A stretch of DNA of 64,000 bases from Streptomyces sp. CG1 (lineage in GTDB: Bacteria; Actinomycetota; Actinomycetes; Streptomycetales; Streptomycetaceae), in contig NZ_CP163518.1 in the NCBI RefSeq assembly GCF_041080625.1, forward strand, positions 8,549,501 to 8,613,500. Reading direction: 5' to 3'. The notes under the pieces were generated by a model that did not search any database, was not told where the DNA came from, and worked only from the letters and a program-made list of their open reading frames with translations. How positions within the stretch are numbered: the first letter of the stretch is position 1; every line of letters begins with the position of its first letter. Positions 1 through 9,469 of the stretch are shown here, piece by piece. The translations under genes and the position numbers were made by a program.

Positions 1-1
1 C

Positions 2-319
2 CCGGACTACACCACCGACGAGCAGAAGCGCGCCCTGCACGCCCTGTGGACCGACGGCTTCGCCCCCCGCGCCTGCGGTTCGGCGGGCCTGGAGTATCTC
101 GCCGTGGCGCGGGGCGAGTTGGATGGCGTCGCATTCTCCTGGGAGGCGGCGTGGGACCATGCGGCCGGTCTGCTCCTGGTCGAGGAGGCGGGCGGCGCGC
201 ATCTCACCCGCACCGGCGAGCCGTTCAGAGTGACCGGCGGCAACGCCCTGCCGTTCACCGCGGCCCGGGACACCGCGACGGCCCACCGAGTGGCCGAACA
301 GCTGCGTACGGCGGCCTGA
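2..319 (+). CDS. Inositol monophosphatase family protein, C-terminal part
   Basis: The window opens inside this gene; about 105 C-terminal residues remain. The stretch AWDHAAGLLLVEEAGG is the second signature of the FIG/IMPase superfamily, in which the Asp of WDxAAG binds a catalytic metal. These Mg-dependent enzymes hydrolyse inositol phosphates or related sugar/nucleotide phosphates such as PAP; the substrate cannot be told from the tail. The frame runs to a TGA at 317-319. The family call is secure, the exact reaction is not. Confidence 0.85.
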   Translation, partial: PDYTTDEQKRALHALWTDGFAPRACGSAGLEYLAVARGELDGVAFSWEAAWDHAAGLLLVEEAGGAHLTRTGEPFRVTGGNALPFTAARDTATAHRVAEQLRTAA

Positions 320-480
320 CCCGGGCCGGCCGGCGCCGGAGGATCCCCTTCCGCCCGCACCGGCCGGCCCACCCGGTCACCCGCCCCCGGGAGTGTCAGT
401 CCTCCGGCATATCCTGAACGCAGAGTGGCCATGGGCTGACACAACCCCGAGTGGCCATCGGCCGACGAAGGGGACCAAAG

Positions 481-1899
481 GTGCCGTCGATGCTCGATGC
501 GGTCGTGGTGGGTGCGGGACCGAACGGACTGACCGCTGCCGTGGAGCTGGCCCGCCGCGGCTTCTCCGTCGAATTGTTCGAGGCGAAGTCCACCGTGGGC
601 GGCGGCGCCCGCACCGAGGAGCTGACCCTGCCCGGCTTCCGGCACGACCCGTGCTCGGCCGCTCACCCCCTCGGCATCAACTCGCCCGCGTTCCGTGCCC
701 TCCCCCTCGACCGCTACGGCCTCGAATGGCTGCACGCCGAGCTGCCGATGGCGCACCCCTTCCCCGACGGCACCGCCGCCGTGCTGTCCCGCTCGGTGGC
801 CGAGACGGCCGCCTCCTTCGGACCGCGCGACGCGGGCGCGTACCGCAGGCTGGTCGAGCCGTTCCTCGCCCACTGGGACACCCTCGTACGCGACTTCATG
901 TCCCTGCCGCTGACCGCGCTCCCGCGCGACCCGGTCACCCTGGCCCGCTTCGGGCTGGCCGGGCTCCCACCGGCCACCTGGCTGCTGCGCCGCTTCAAGG
1001 ACGAGCGGGCCAAGGCCCTCTTCGCCGGTCTGGTCGCGCATGTGATCGCGCCGCTGGACGGCCTGGCCACCGGCGCCGTCGGCCTGGTCTTCGCGCTGGC
1101 CGCGCACGCCCGCGGCTGGCCGGTGCCCCGCGGCGGCTCCCAGGCGATCTCCGACGCCCTCGCCTCCTATCTGCGCGACCTCGGCGGCGCCGTACACACC
1201 GACTACGAGATCAAGCGCCTGGACGATCTGCCGCCCGCGCGCGCCTACGTCTTCGACACCTCGCCCACCGCGCTCGCCCGCATCGCCGGCTTCGGCGACC
1301 ACTACGCCCACTACCGCTACGGCCCGAGCGTCTTCAAGATCGACTACGCGCTGGACGGCCCGGTGCCGTGGACCGCGCCCGAGGCCCGCGCCGCCGGCAC
1401 CGTCCAGATCGGCGCGAGCCAGGGCGAGATCTCCACCGCCCTGCGCGCCGCCTCCCGCGAGGGCCGCGCCCCCGACCGGCCGTTCCTCATCACCGTCCAG
1501 CCCAGCGTGGCCGACCCGACCCGCGCCCCCGAGGGCAAGCATGTCTTCTGGGCGTACGGCCATGTCCCGAACGGCTGGTCCGGCGACCTCACCGACGCCA
1601 TGGAACGCCAACTGGAGCGCTTCGCCCCCGGGTTCCGCGACCGGGTCCTCGCCCGCGCCGTCGCCGGCCCCGCCGAGCTGGCCGCCCACAACGCCAACTA
1701 CGTCGGCGGTGACATCGCCTGCGGCGCGGCGTCCGGACTCCAGCTGCTGCTGCGCCCCAGACTGTCCCTGTTCCCGTACCACACCCCGCATCCGGCCGTC
1801 TTCATCTGCTCCTCGGCCACCCCGCCGGGACCCGGCGTGCACGGCATGTCGGGCCACAACGCGGCCAAGGCCGTATGGCGAAGACTGAGGCAGACATGA
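481..1899 (+). CDS. FAD-dependent phytoene-desaturase-like oxidoreductase
   Basis: About 472 residues. The N-terminus has a Rossmann FAD-binding motif [10 protein letters not shown] followed by a glutamate (LFEAK) expected to hold the adenosine ribose, which is the pattern of the CrtI/phytoene dehydrogenase superfamily. The C-terminal [14 protein letters not shown] resembles the FAD-closing motif of that family. No carotenoid genes are nearby, so the substrate is unknown; many actinobacterial members are uncharacterised amine or carotenoid oxidoreductases. I chose the GTG at 481 because a GAAGGGGA ribosome-binding site lies just upstream; an earlier GTG at 451 has none. The stop overlaps the next start by ATGA, which indicates translational coupling. 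Confidence 0.8.
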   Translation: MPSMLDAVVVGAGPNGLTAAVELARRGFSVELFEAKSTVGGGARTEELTLPGFRHDPCSAAHPLGINSPAFRALPLDRYGLEWLHAELPMAHPFPDGTAAVLSRSVAETAASFGPRDAGAYRRLVEPFLAHWDTLVRDFMSLPLTALPRDPVTLARFGLAGLPPATWLLRRFKDERAKALFAGLVAHVIAPLDGLATGAVGLVFALAAHARGWPVPRGGSQAISDALASYLRDLGGAVHTDYEIKRLDDLPPARAYVFDTSPTALARIAGFGDHYAHYRYGPSVFKIDYALDGPVPWTAPEARAAGTVQIGASQGEISTALRAASREGRAPDRPFLITVQPSVADPTRAPEGKHVFWAYGHVPNGWSGDLTDAMERQLERFAPGFRDRVLARAVAGPAELAAHNANYVGGDIACGAASGLQLLLRPRLSLFPYHTPHPAVFICSSATPPGPGVHGMSGHNAAKAVWRRLRQT

Positions 1900-2405
1900 C
1901 CACGATCACGCTCGTCCAGGGGGACATCACTCAGCAGAGTGCCGACGCGATCGTCAACGCAGCCAACTCCTCCCTCCTCGGTGGCGGAGGCGTGGACGGC
2001 GCGATCCACCGGCGCGGCGGCCCCGCCATCCTCGAGGAGTGCCGCGCCCTGCGCGCCTCCCGCTACGGCAAGGGCCTGCCCACCGGCCAGGCGGTCGCCA
2101 CGACGGCGGGTGAACTCGACGCCCGCTGGGTCATCCACACGGTGGGACCCGTTTATCAGGCTTCAGGCAGTGATCCTTCCCTTCTTGCCTCCTGTTACCG
2201 CGAATCGCTGCGCGTAGCCGACGAGTTGGGTGCCCGGACGGTGGCGTTCCCGGCGATCTCCACCGGCGTCTACCGGTGGCCGATGGACGATGCGGCCCGC
2301 ATCGCGGTGGAGACGGTGCGGAACACGCCGTCAGCGGTCGAAGAGGTGCGGTTCGTCCTCTTCGACGACCGGGCGTACGACGCGTTCGCCCGGCAACTCG
2401 ACTGA
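1896..2405 (+). CDS. Macro-domain ADP-ribose hydrolase
   Basis: 169 residues, one macro domain. It shows the MacroD-type pattern: QGDITQ with the adenine-contacting Asp, [20 protein letters not shown] with the catalytic loop, and [13 protein letters not shown] with the distal-ribose and diphosphate loop. Proteins of this type hydrolyse O-acetyl-ADP-ribose and remove mono-ADP-ribose from acidic residues. The ATG at 1896 overlaps the upstream stop (ATGA), so it is probably co-translated with the oxidoreductase. A longer start at 1875 is possible but would overlap more. Other ADP-ribose-related genes (Sir2, NUDIX, ARH) lie at 32.5-34.4 kb. Confidence 0.9.
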   Translation: MTTITLVQGDITQQSADAIVNAANSSLLGGGGVDGAIHRRGGPAILEECRALRASRYGKGLPTGQAVATTAGELDARWVIHTVGPVYQASGSDPSLLASCYRESLRVADELGARTVAFPAISTGVYRWPMDDAARIAVETVRNTPSAVEEVRFVLFDDRAYDAFARQLD

Positions 2406-2606
2406 CGAAAGCCACGGCGCGACCGACCCATTGGGCCCGAGGCATCGACGCCGTGCCGCCGTGCAGCGCCACCCCCTGTTTTCCTCAAGTTCCCCTCCAC
2501 ACCCTGGACACCTGGCTACCCGTCAGTAAGGGTTGGCCCGGCCACCGCGAACAGGACCGGTACGCGGGGGCATGTGCCGTTGTTCTCAGGGATGTCAGGG
2601 GGATTC

Positions 2607-4343
2607 ATGAGCGGGATCAGCCGGCGGCGGTTTGTGGCGGGCGCGTCCGCGGCGGGGGCGGGAGTCGCTCTCTGGCCGGGTCGGGCCGTGGCTCGGGAGC
2701 GGGCCCTCGCGGTCAGTGCCGCCCGGGCCGTACGGATCGACGGGACCACCCTTGAGCAGGCCGCCACTCCCGTCGGCGACGGGGCCTACAAGCGGCTCGT
2801 GGCCGGACCCGGGTGGCCGGTCGTCGTACGGCAGGAGTTGTGCGGGGCCGGGAGCGGGCGGGACGGTCGGCGGACCGGGGTCGCCTCGTTCGTGCAGTTC
2901 ACCGATCTGCATCTCACGGACACCGAGTCTCCGGTGCGGTTCGAGTATCTGGCGCGGCTCAACGACAGCGCGCACCGGCCGCAGGAGACGCTGACCGTGC
3001 GGGGCGCGTCGTCGCTCGTCGAGCGCGTCAACGCGGTGCGGCAAGGGCCGTACACCGGGCTGCCGTTCAGTCTCGTCATGGCCACCGGTGACAACACCGA
3101 CAACCACGAGCGGATCGAACTGGACTGGTACCTGACCGTCATGAGTGGCGGGCGGATCACCCCGAACAGCGGTGATCTCACGCGGTACGAAGGCGTCCAG
3201 AACTCCGGGAGCGGCCGGTACTGGAATCCGGAGTCCTCGCTCCAGGACGCCTACAAGGCCAAGGGGCTGCCGCAGATCCCCGGCCTGCTGAGCGGCGCCA
3301 TCCGGCCCTTCGACGCGCCCGGGCTGAGCCTGCCCTGGTACACCACGGTCGGCAACCACGACGACAGCATCGAGGGCAGCCTGCCCGACCTCGGTCTCCT
3401 GGGCGACCTCTACACCGGGTCACGGAAGGTGGAGGGGTGCGACGACGCCACCGCCGCCCGGCTGGCGGACGCCCTGCTGCACGACCCCGGTGAGGCCGCC
3501 GTCCTGCTCGGCAAGCTGCTGACCGGTGGCGGTGCGATCCGCACGGTCACACCCGACGAGCGGCGTCATCCGTTCACGCCCGCCGAGTTCGCCCAGGCCC
3601 ACCTCGACCCCGCGCACACCGGTGCCGGTCCCGTCGGCCACGGCTTCACCAAGGACTCGGTGAGCAGCGGCCACCTCTACTACACCTTCGACCTCGCCGA
3701 CGGCATCCTCGGTATCAGCCTCGACACCACCAACCGCGCGGGATTCGCGGACGGTTCCCTCGGCACCGCGCAGCTGAACTGGCTGGAGTCGGTTCTCGAG
3801 GAGAACAGCGGCCACTGGTACGACAGCGACGGCCATGTGGTGCGCGGTGGGTCCGGCGGGCGGCTCGTCGTCGTGTTCAGCCATCACACCAGCGGCACCA
3901 TGGGCAATCTGCTGCCCGACCCGTACCGCCCCTTCGAGGGCCGGCACAGCGGTACGGAGCTCGTCGCCCTGCTCCAGCGTTTTCCGAACGTCGTGGCCTG
4001 GGTCAACGGGCACACCCACACCAACCAGATCATCCCGCACGGCCACGCCGTCCCGGAGCGCGCCTTCTGGGAGATCAACACCGCCTCGCACGTGGACTAT
4101 CCGCACCACGCCCGGATCATCGAGATCGCCGACAACCAGGACGGCACCCTCTCGCTGTTCACGACGCTCATCGAGTCGGCGGCGCCGTACCGGACCGACT
4201 TCGCGGACACCTCCGACCCCGGCCTCGCCGCCCTCTACCGCGAACTGGCCTACAACGACCCGTACGCCACCCCCGCCACCCGCATCGGCAGCGCCGCCGA
4301 CCACAACACCGAGCTGCTGCTCACCAAGCCCGCCACCACCTGA
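2607..4343 (+). CDS. Tat-exported metallophosphoesterase (TIGR03767-type)
   Basis: 578 residues. The N-terminus SRRRFVAGASAAGAGVAL is a twin-arginine signal (RR then a hydrophobic stretch), so the folded metalloprotein should be exported. Calcineurin-like motifs follow in order: FTDLHLTD, ATGDNTDN, VGNHDD, VFSHHTSG and NGHTHTN, which supply the dinuclear metal ligands. The order and length fit the actinobacterial phosphohydrolase family TIGR03767; the natural substrate is unknown. The start at ATG 2607 follows an AGGGGG ribosome-binding site and puts the RR motif near the N-terminus; an in-frame start at 2574 would bury it. Confidence 0.85.
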   Translation: MSGISRRRFVAGASAAGAGVALWPGRAVARERALAVSAARAVRIDGTTLEQAATPVGDGAYKRLVAGPGWPVVVRQELCGAGSGRDGRRTGVASFVQFTDLHLTDTESPVRFEYLARLNDSAHRPQETLTVRGASSLVERVNAVRQGPYTGLPFSLVMATGDNTDNHERIELDWYLTVMSGGRITPNSGDLTRYEGVQNSGSGRYWNPESSLQDAYKAKGLPQIPGLLSGAIRPFDAPGLSLPWYTTVGNHDDSIEGSLPDLGLLGDLYTGSRKVEGCDDATAARLADALLHDPGEAAVLLGKLLTGGGAIRTVTPDERRHPFTPAEFAQAHLDPAHTGAGPVGHGFTKDSVSSGHLYYTFDLADGILGISLDTTNRAGFADGSLGTAQLNWLESVLEENSGHWYDSDGHVVRGGSGGRLVVVFSHHTSGTMGNLLPDPYRPFEGRHSGTELVALLQRFPNVVAWVNGHTHTNQIIPHGHAVPERAFWEINTASHVDYPHHARIIEIADNQDGTLSLFTTLIESAAPYRTDFADTSDPGLAALYRELAYNDPYATPATRIGSAADHNTELLLTKPATT

Positions 4344-4445
4344 TTCTTACGTTCCGACACCTTCTCCATTTGCCGTCTTACGCAATTACGCAGCTATTAT
4401 TTCCGGGACCACACACGCGGCGCGGGGAAGCCGGAGGCTGCAGAC

Positions 4446-5645
4446 ATGACCGGCGTGAAGAGCTTCTCCGTCTCGGGCTACGGCCCCGAGCGCCCGAGGT
4501 GGACGCGGCTCTTCGCGCGCGACTCCGTGACGCGCCGGCTGGACTGGCCGATACTGCTGGCCGCCCTCGCCCTGTCGACGATCGGCTCGCTGCTGGTCTA
4601 CTCCGCGACCCGCAACCGCACCACCATCAACAAGGGTGACCCGCACTACTTCCTCGTCCGGCATCTGATGAACCTCGGCATCGGGTTCGTCCTGATGATC
4701 GGCACGATCTGGCTGGGCCACCGCGCCCTGCGCAACGCCGTGCCGGTCCTCTACGGCCTCTCCCTCCTGGGCGTGCTGCTGGTGCTCACCCCGCTCGGTG
4801 CCACCATCAACGGCAACCGCAACTGGATCGTGCTGGGCGGCGGATTCTCGCTCCAGCCCTCGGAGTTCGTGAAGGTCTCGATCATCCTGGGCATGGCGAT
4901 GCTGCTCTCGGCCCAGGTCGACACGGGTGACCGAAGATATCCCGACAGCCGCACGGTGATCCAGGCCCTGGGCCTGGCCGCCGTACCGATCATGGTCGTC
5001 ATGATGATGCCCGACCTGGGCTCGACGATGGTCATGACGGTCACGATCCTGGGCGTGCTGCTGGCCTCGGGCGCGTCCAACCGCTGGGTCTTCGGGCTGC
5101 TCGCCGTCGGTGTCCTCGGGGCGGTCGCCGTGTGGCAGCTGCATCTGCTGGACCAGTACCAGATCAACCGCTTCGCGGCCTTCGCCGACCCGAACCTGGA
5201 TCCTGCCGGGGTCGGCTACAACACCAACCAGGCCCGGATCGCCATCGGTTCCGGGGGGCTGACCGGGCAGGGGCTCTTCCACGGTGCCCAGACCACCGGG
5301 CAGTTCGTGCCGGAGCAGCAGACGGACTTCGTGTTCACCGTCGCCGGGGAGGAGCTGGGCTTCGTCGGCGGCGGCCTGATCATCGCCCTGATCGGGGTCA
5401 TCCTGTGGCGGGCCTGCCGGATCGCGCGCGAGTCGACCGAGCTGTACAGCACGATCGTCGCCGCCGGGATCGTCGCCTGGTTCTCCTTCCAGGCCTTCGA
5501 GAACATCGGCATGGCGCTCGGCATCATGCCGGTCGCGGGCATTCCGCTGCCGTTCGTGTCGTACGGCGGCTCGTCGATGTTTGCCGTGTGGGTGGCCGTG
5601 GGGCTGCTCCAGTCGATCAAGGTCCAGCGGCCTGTACAGGCCTGA
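4446..5645 (+). CDS. rodA: SEDS-family peptidoglycan glycosyltransferase, RodA-like
   Basis: 399 residues with about ten membrane segments. SEDS proteins polymerise lipid II with a cognate class B PBP. Visible motifs include NGNRNWI and SLQPSEFVK in the first half and the C-terminal GIPLPFVSYGGSSM, which is near-invariant in RodA/FtsW/SpoVE. A GGAGG site precedes the ATG. A second SEDS gene lies 1.1 kb downstream on the same strand, with a lysozyme-like gene between them on the other strand; the two stop regions overlap by 29 bp at the convergent ends. Two TTACGCA copies (4378-4384 and 4386-4392) sit upstream and could be part of a promoter. RodA versus FtsW-type role is inferred. Confidence 0.85.
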   Translation: MTGVKSFSVSGYGPERPRWTRLFARDSVTRRLDWPILLAALALSTIGSLLVYSATRNRTTINKGDPHYFLVRHLMNLGIGFVLMIGTIWLGHRALRNAVPVLYGLSLLGVLLVLTPLGATINGNRNWIVLGGGFSLQPSEFVKVSIILGMAMLLSAQVDTGDRRYPDSRTVIQALGLAAVPIMVVMMMPDLGSTMVMTVTILGVLLASGASNRWVFGLLAVGVLGAVAVWQLHLLDQYQINRFAAFADPNLDPAGVGYNTNQARIAIGSGGLTGQGLFHGAQTTGQFVPEQQTDFVFTVAGEELGFVGGGLIIALIGVILWRACRIARESTELYSTIVAAGIVAWFSFQAFENIGMALGIMPVAGIPLPFVSYGGSSMFAVWVAVGLLQSIKVQRPVQA

Positions 5646-6621
5646 CACCGGACGCCACGGTGACCGCGACCGCCGAGGTCTCCCCGGACGCGGGCGCGGA
5701 CGTGGTGCGGGTCCAGCCGTGGTCCGACATGGCACTGTTCCACCGGCGTCCTTCGAACGTCACGGACGTGGCGTGCAGCGCGGTGGCGTGGCAGACCAGC
5801 CAGAGGGCCAGGGCCCAGCCCGTCGCCGGCTCGTCGACCGGGTACGTGACCCCGCCGGGCACGGACACGGGAGCCGGCACCCGGCCGAACTCGCGCCGGA
5901 CCGCGGCGGTGACACCGGTGCCCCTCCCGGGTGCGGCGCTCGCCGTGCCGCCCGCCCCACTCGCCCCGGCCGCGGTCGCGTCAGCCCCGGCCGCCCCGGC
6001 ACCCGCCGCCTCGGCACCCGCCGCATCGGCTCCGGTCGGGGCCGCGGTCACCTCGGCCCCCGCCACCGTGCAGCTCAGCGCGGGCCCCTCCCGCCCGCTC
6101 AGCACCGCGGCCAGCGTCGCCGCCATGTCCTCATGCTGGGCATAGGCCTCCGGGTATCCGCTGCGCTGCACCTGCTGCGCGGCGACGGTGACCGGCAGAC
6201 CGAGGTAGTCCGGCACCTTGACCAGCGCGTCGAAGAACTTCCCCGAGGCGTAGACGGGGTCGCGGATCTGCGCCGGGCTGCCCCAGCCCTGGGACGGGCG
6301 CTGCTGGAACAGGCCGAGGGAGTCGCGGTCGCCGTAGCCGAGATTGCGGAGCTTGGACTCCTGGATCGCGGTCGCCAGGGCGATGGTGACAGCCCGCTCC
6401 GGCAGGCCGCGGGCGTGGGCGACGGCCGCGACGGTCGCGGCGTGGGAGGCCTGGTCGAGGTCGAGCGAGACGGTCGACCCGTCCGTGCCGTGTGCTGTGC
6501 ATTCATCGGGGCTCACCGAGCGGATGAACCGGACGGCGAGGTAGCACACGAGCGCCAGGACCACGCCCACCCCGATGACGACCAGCCACGCCTTGCGGCG
6601 CCCCCACCTGCGTGCCGCCAC
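5617..6621 (-). CDS. Membrane-anchored lysozyme-like (lytic transglycosylase-fold) protein
   Basis: 334 residues. One membrane helix near residues 11-32 is followed by an extracellular domain. The stretch IQESKLRNLGYGDRDSLGLF, then QQRPSQGWG, follows the lysozyme/SLT pattern of a catalytic Glu followed by GLFQQ, so it probably cleaves or binds peptidoglycan. About residues 175-225 are an Ala/Gly-rich linker, and the C-terminus is short. Relatives are often listed as hypothetical or, without basis, as heavy-metal transporters. It lies between two SEDS synthase genes, and its promoter faces the second one across a perfect palindrome. Activity is inferred from the motif only. Confidence 0.6.
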   Translation of the reverse strand: MAARRWGRRKAWLVVIGVGVVLALVCYLAVRFIRSVSPDECTAHGTDGSTVSLDLDQASHAATVAAVAHARGLPERAVTIALATAIQESKLRNLGYGDRDSLGLFQQRPSQGWGSPAQIRDPVYASGKFFDALVKVPDYLGLPVTVAAQQVQRSGYPEAYAQHEDMAATLAAVLSGREGPALSCTVAGAEVTAAPTGADAAGAEAAGAGAAGADATAAGASGAGGTASAAPGRGTGVTAAVRREFGRVPAPVSVPGGVTYPVDEPATGWALALWLVCHATALHATSVTFEGRRWNSAMSDHGWTRTTSAPASGETSAVAVTVASGVRPVQAAGP

Positions 6622-6653
6622 GCCGACCCTCCTCTTACCCGCCCTCAGCTAAA

Positions 6654-6671
6654 GTTGCGCTATTGCGCAAC
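6654..6671. promoter_or_regulatory. Palindrome in divergent promoter region
   Basis: GTTGCGC-TATT-GCGCAAC is a perfect 7-bp inverted repeat, extended with one mismatch by flanking AA and CTT. It lies in the 118-bp gap between the lysozyme-like gene (5617-6621, minus) and the SEDS gene at 6740 (plus). The position suits a repressor operator controlling both promoters; the regulator is unknown. Confidence 0.4.
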
Positions 6672-6739
6672 CTTATAACCATGTTGGTCATGGCCCGGAA
6701 CGGGATTCCGAGGCGGTGGACCCGATCGAGGGGGAAGGC

Positions 6740-8170
6740 ATGACTGGTCGGCGTCGACCGGCGAAACTGGCAGTACGGCCGGCGAGACAGCCGGGGCAAC
6801 CGAGCGACCGGACAGTGGAGCTGGTCCTGGTGCTCGGCGCCATTGTCATATGCGGGTTCGGCTACGCCGAGACGGCCCTCGCGGTCACCGGGAAGCTGCC
6901 GTCCGACATGGTGATGACGTGTGCGGCCGCGGCCGTACTGCCCCTGGTGTGTCACGTCGTCGTACGCCGGTTCGCCCCACACGCCGATCCGCTGATCCTG
7001 CCCCTGGCCACCCTGCTCAGCGGCCTGGGGCTCGTCCTCATCCACCGGCTCGACATCGCCTACGGGAAGCACTACCACCACTCGGCGCCCGCGGCGTCGG
7101 GGCAACTGATGTGGTGCGGGATCGCGGTGGTGGTGTTCGTCGCAGCGATAGCGCTGCTCAAGGATCACCGCAGGCTGCAGCGCTATCCGTACGTCACGAT
7201 CGCCGTGGGCATGGTCCTGCTGATGGCGCCGGCCTTCTATCCCGGCGACGTCTACGGCGCCAAGCGGTGGATCTTCATCGGCCCGCTGTCCTTCCAGCCG
7301 GGCGAGTTCGTGAAGATCGTCATCGTGGTCTTCTTCGCGGGGTACCTGACGATGCGCAGGGACGCCCTCGCGCTCGCCGGCCGGCGCTTGTTCGGCATGT
7401 ATCTCCCGCGCGGGCGGCAGCTCGGCCCGGTCGCGGCCGTGTGGATACTCAGCCTGCTGGTCCTGATCTTCGAACGGGACCTCGGCACCTCGCTCATCTT
7501 CTTCGGCCTGTTCGTGATCATGCTCTACGTCGCCACCGAGCGCACCAGCTGGGTGGTGTTCGGCGTGGTCGCGTTCGCCATCGGGGCCTTCGTCGTCGGT
7601 TCCTTCGAACCGCACGTCCACGGCCGTGTCGTCGCCTGGCTCCACCCGATGGACATCTTCCTCCCGCCCGACAAGCGCCCGCCGGGGCTGGTCTCGGACC
7701 AAGCCGCGCAGGCCCTGTTCAGCTTCGGCTCGGGCGGCATCTTCGGCAGCGGGCTCGGCGAGGGCCACCCGGAACTCATCGGCTTCGCCGGACGCAGCGA
7801 CTTCATCCTCACCACGGTCGGCGAGGAACTCGGGCTGACCGGCGTGACGGTCGTCATCCTGCTCTACGCCCTGCTCGCCGAGCGCGGCCTGCGCACGGCC
7901 CTGACCGTCACCGACCCGTTCGGCAAGCTGCTCGCCGGCGGCCTGGCCTCGGCGCTCGTCCTCCAGGTCTTCGTCGTCGTGGGCGGTGTCACCGGGCTCA
8001 TCCCGCTCACCGGCAAGGCCCTGCCCTTCCTCGCCCAGGGTGGCTCGTCCATGGTCGCCAACTGGCTGCTGGTCGCCGTCCTGATCAAGGTCAGCGACAC
8101 CGCCCGCCGGCCACCGCCGGCCCCGGCCACGGACGTGAGCGCCGCCGAGACCCAGTTCGTCCGGCCGTGA
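6740..8170 (+). CDS. SEDS-family (FtsW/RodA) peptidoglycan polymerase, second copy
   Basis: 476 residues with roughly ten to eleven membrane segments. Family motifs are GAKRWIFIGPLSFQPGEFVK and the C-terminal PLTGKALPFLAQGGSSM. It is longer than the copy at 4446 and differs clearly from it, so it is a paralogue rather than a recent duplicate. The ATG at 6740 follows GAGGGGGAAGG; a GTG at 6716 is in frame but poorly placed. Streptomycetes keep extra SEDS genes for sporulation or branching, but the specific role here cannot be read from sequence. Confidence 0.85.
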   Translation: MTGRRRPAKLAVRPARQPGQPSDRTVELVLVLGAIVICGFGYAETALAVTGKLPSDMVMTCAAAAVLPLVCHVVVRRFAPHADPLILPLATLLSGLGLVLIHRLDIAYGKHYHHSAPAASGQLMWCGIAVVVFVAAIALLKDHRRLQRYPYVTIAVGMVLLMAPAFYPGDVYGAKRWIFIGPLSFQPGEFVKIVIVVFFAGYLTMRRDALALAGRRLFGMYLPRGRQLGPVAAVWILSLLVLIFERDLGTSLIFFGLFVIMLYVATERTSWVVFGVVAFAIGAFVVGSFEPHVHGRVVAWLHPMDIFLPPDKRPPGLVSDQAAQALFSFGSGGIFGSGLGEGHPELIGFAGRSDFILTTVGEELGLTGVTVVILLYALLAERGLRTALTVTDPFGKLLAGGLASALVLQVFVVVGGVTGLIPLTGKALPFLAQGGSSMVANWLLVAVLIKVSDTARRPPPAPATDVSAAETQFVRP

Positions 8171-8238
8171 CCCCGGCGCCGTCGACAACCTCGGCCTCCA
8201 CCGAACGGCCGGACTTCCGGGCCCGATGGAGGAGCTGC

Positions 8239-8831
8239 TCACCTACCGTCGGTGCCAGGACCCCGCTGGAACAGCGTCAGGTGACCGGCCGGGAGCAGGT
8301 CACGTCCTTGGCCGGTGGGCGTCCGGTCGCGAGATAGGAGTTGACCGTGGCGTCCACGCAGGAGCTGCCGAACACGCCGTAGACCGCGTGCTGGTCCGCG
8401 CCGCGCAGGGTCACCAGGCGGGAGCTGGGCCAGTGGCGGTGGACCGTCTCGGCGCCCGGGTAGGTGGTGCGCGGGTCGCCGGTGGCGTTCACGAGCAGGG
8501 CCGGCAGGTCGCCGCGGATCGTCGTGGTGCGTTCGCGCGGCGGGTCCCAGAACGCGCATGGGCTGATGTCGTTCGAGACGGGAGCGAACAGCCTGTCCCT
8601 CGATCCCGCACGCCGCAGATCGCGCCAATAGGTCTCCGGGTCGCGCGGGGCGGCCATGTCGCCGCGCAGGATCGACGTCTGGGCGCTGCCGTAGGCGGAG
8701 TCGTGCCCGCTGAGCAGGAAGTCCAGCGTGCCGGCCAGCCCGGGGGACGGGGAGACGGCCCGGCCGCCGGCGGCGCGCCGCAGGTCCCGCACGGCCCGGG
8801 CGAGATCGCCATAGGCCGTGGGGTGAGGAAC
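8239..8831 (-). pseudogene. Alpha/beta hydrolase (tripeptidyl-aminopeptidase-like), C-terminal piece
   Basis: This is the C-terminal part of a TAP-like secreted alpha/beta hydrolase cut by the IS607 element at 8826-11097. It keeps the catalytic Asp (VNATGDPRTTYPG) and His (GADQHAVYG) regions and the typical tail SSCVDATVNSYLATG. The N-terminal piece with the Ser is at 11092-11705. Removing the element at the shared AGGAAC gives a continuous frame across the junction (EHIVPATASPRTTVPHPTAY), so the insertion split one gene. Upstream in-frame codons in the element make an apparent start at 8915 that is not real. Confidence 0.85.
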
Positions 8832-8842
8832 TGCCGCTGAGT

Positions 8843-8863
8843 GAGTGTGCATAAGTGTGTATG
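8843..8863 (+). repeat. Subterminal direct repeats at the IS607 left end
   Basis: Two adjacent 11-12 bp copies, GAGTGTGCATA and AAGTGTGTATG, lie 12 bp inside the left end and 30 bp before tnpA. In IS607-type elements short subterminal repeats are where the transposase binds, so these are likely TnpA sites. Confidence 0.5.
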
Positions 8864-8893
8864 ACCTGTTTCTAGTCGCGTTATGATCTTCGC

Positions 8894-9469
8894 GTGAATC
8901 TGACTGAGTGGGCACGAGCCCAGGGGGTGAGCCCCCACACCGCGTATCGTTGGTTCAAGAACGGGACGCTCCCTGTTCCCGCTCAGCGTGTGGGGCCGCG
9001 CACGATCCTGGTGAACATCGACGCCGCCGCAGCTGCGGAGGTGATCGGGGGCCTGGGCCTGTATGCCCGTGTCTCCTCCAACGACCAGAAGGCGGATCTG
9101 GAACGTCAGGTCGCCCGGCTCTCGCAGTGGGCAGCCAAGGCCGGTCACCGTGTGGTCCGCGTGGAGGCTGAGATCGCTTCCGGGATGAACGGCGCTCGGT
9201 CGAAGGCGAAGCGGATGCTGGCTGACCCGGCAGTGACCACGGTTGTGGTCGAGCGCAAAGACCGCCTCGGACGTATAAACGTCGAACTCGTTGAGGCCGC
9301 ACTGTCCGCGCACGGGCGTCGCCTCGTCGTCCTGGACGACGGCGAAGTGGAAGACGACCTGGTCCGCGATGTGGTGGAGGTCCTGACGTCGTTCTGCGCC
9401 CGCCTGTACGGGCGACGGTCGGCGAAGAACCGTGCCCGCAAGGCGCTGGAGGCAGCGCAGCATGGCTGA
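8894..9469 (+). CDS. tnpA: IS607 TnpA, serine recombinase transposase
   Basis: 191 residues. The N-terminal MerR-like helix-turn-helix (LTEWARAQGVSPHTAYRWF) is followed by the resolvase catalytic domain. The nucleophile is the first Ser of YARVSS, about residue 61, and Arg residues of the active site follow in KDRLGRINVELVEA. This small HTH-first serine recombinase is diagnostic of IS607. It excises and inserts the element as a circle at GG dinucleotides. The start is a GTG at 8894, and the 3' end overlaps tnpB by 8 bp. The frame is intact, so it may be active. Confidence 0.92.
   Translation: MNLTEWARAQGVSPHTAYRWFKNGTLPVPAQRVGPRTILVNIDAAAAAEVIGGLGLYARVSSNDQKADLERQVARLSQWAAKAGHRVVRVEAEIASGMNGARSKAKRMLADPAVTTVVVERKDRLGRINVELVEAALSAHGRRLVVLDDGEVEDDLVRDVVEVLTSFCARLYGRRSAKNRARKALEAAQHG

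Noticed and set aside
7..1857. 616-codon open frame on the minus strand
   Set aside because: Antisense shadow of the FAD oxidoreductase; low-complexity Gly/Ala/Arg protein with no motif, as expected opposite GC-rich genes.
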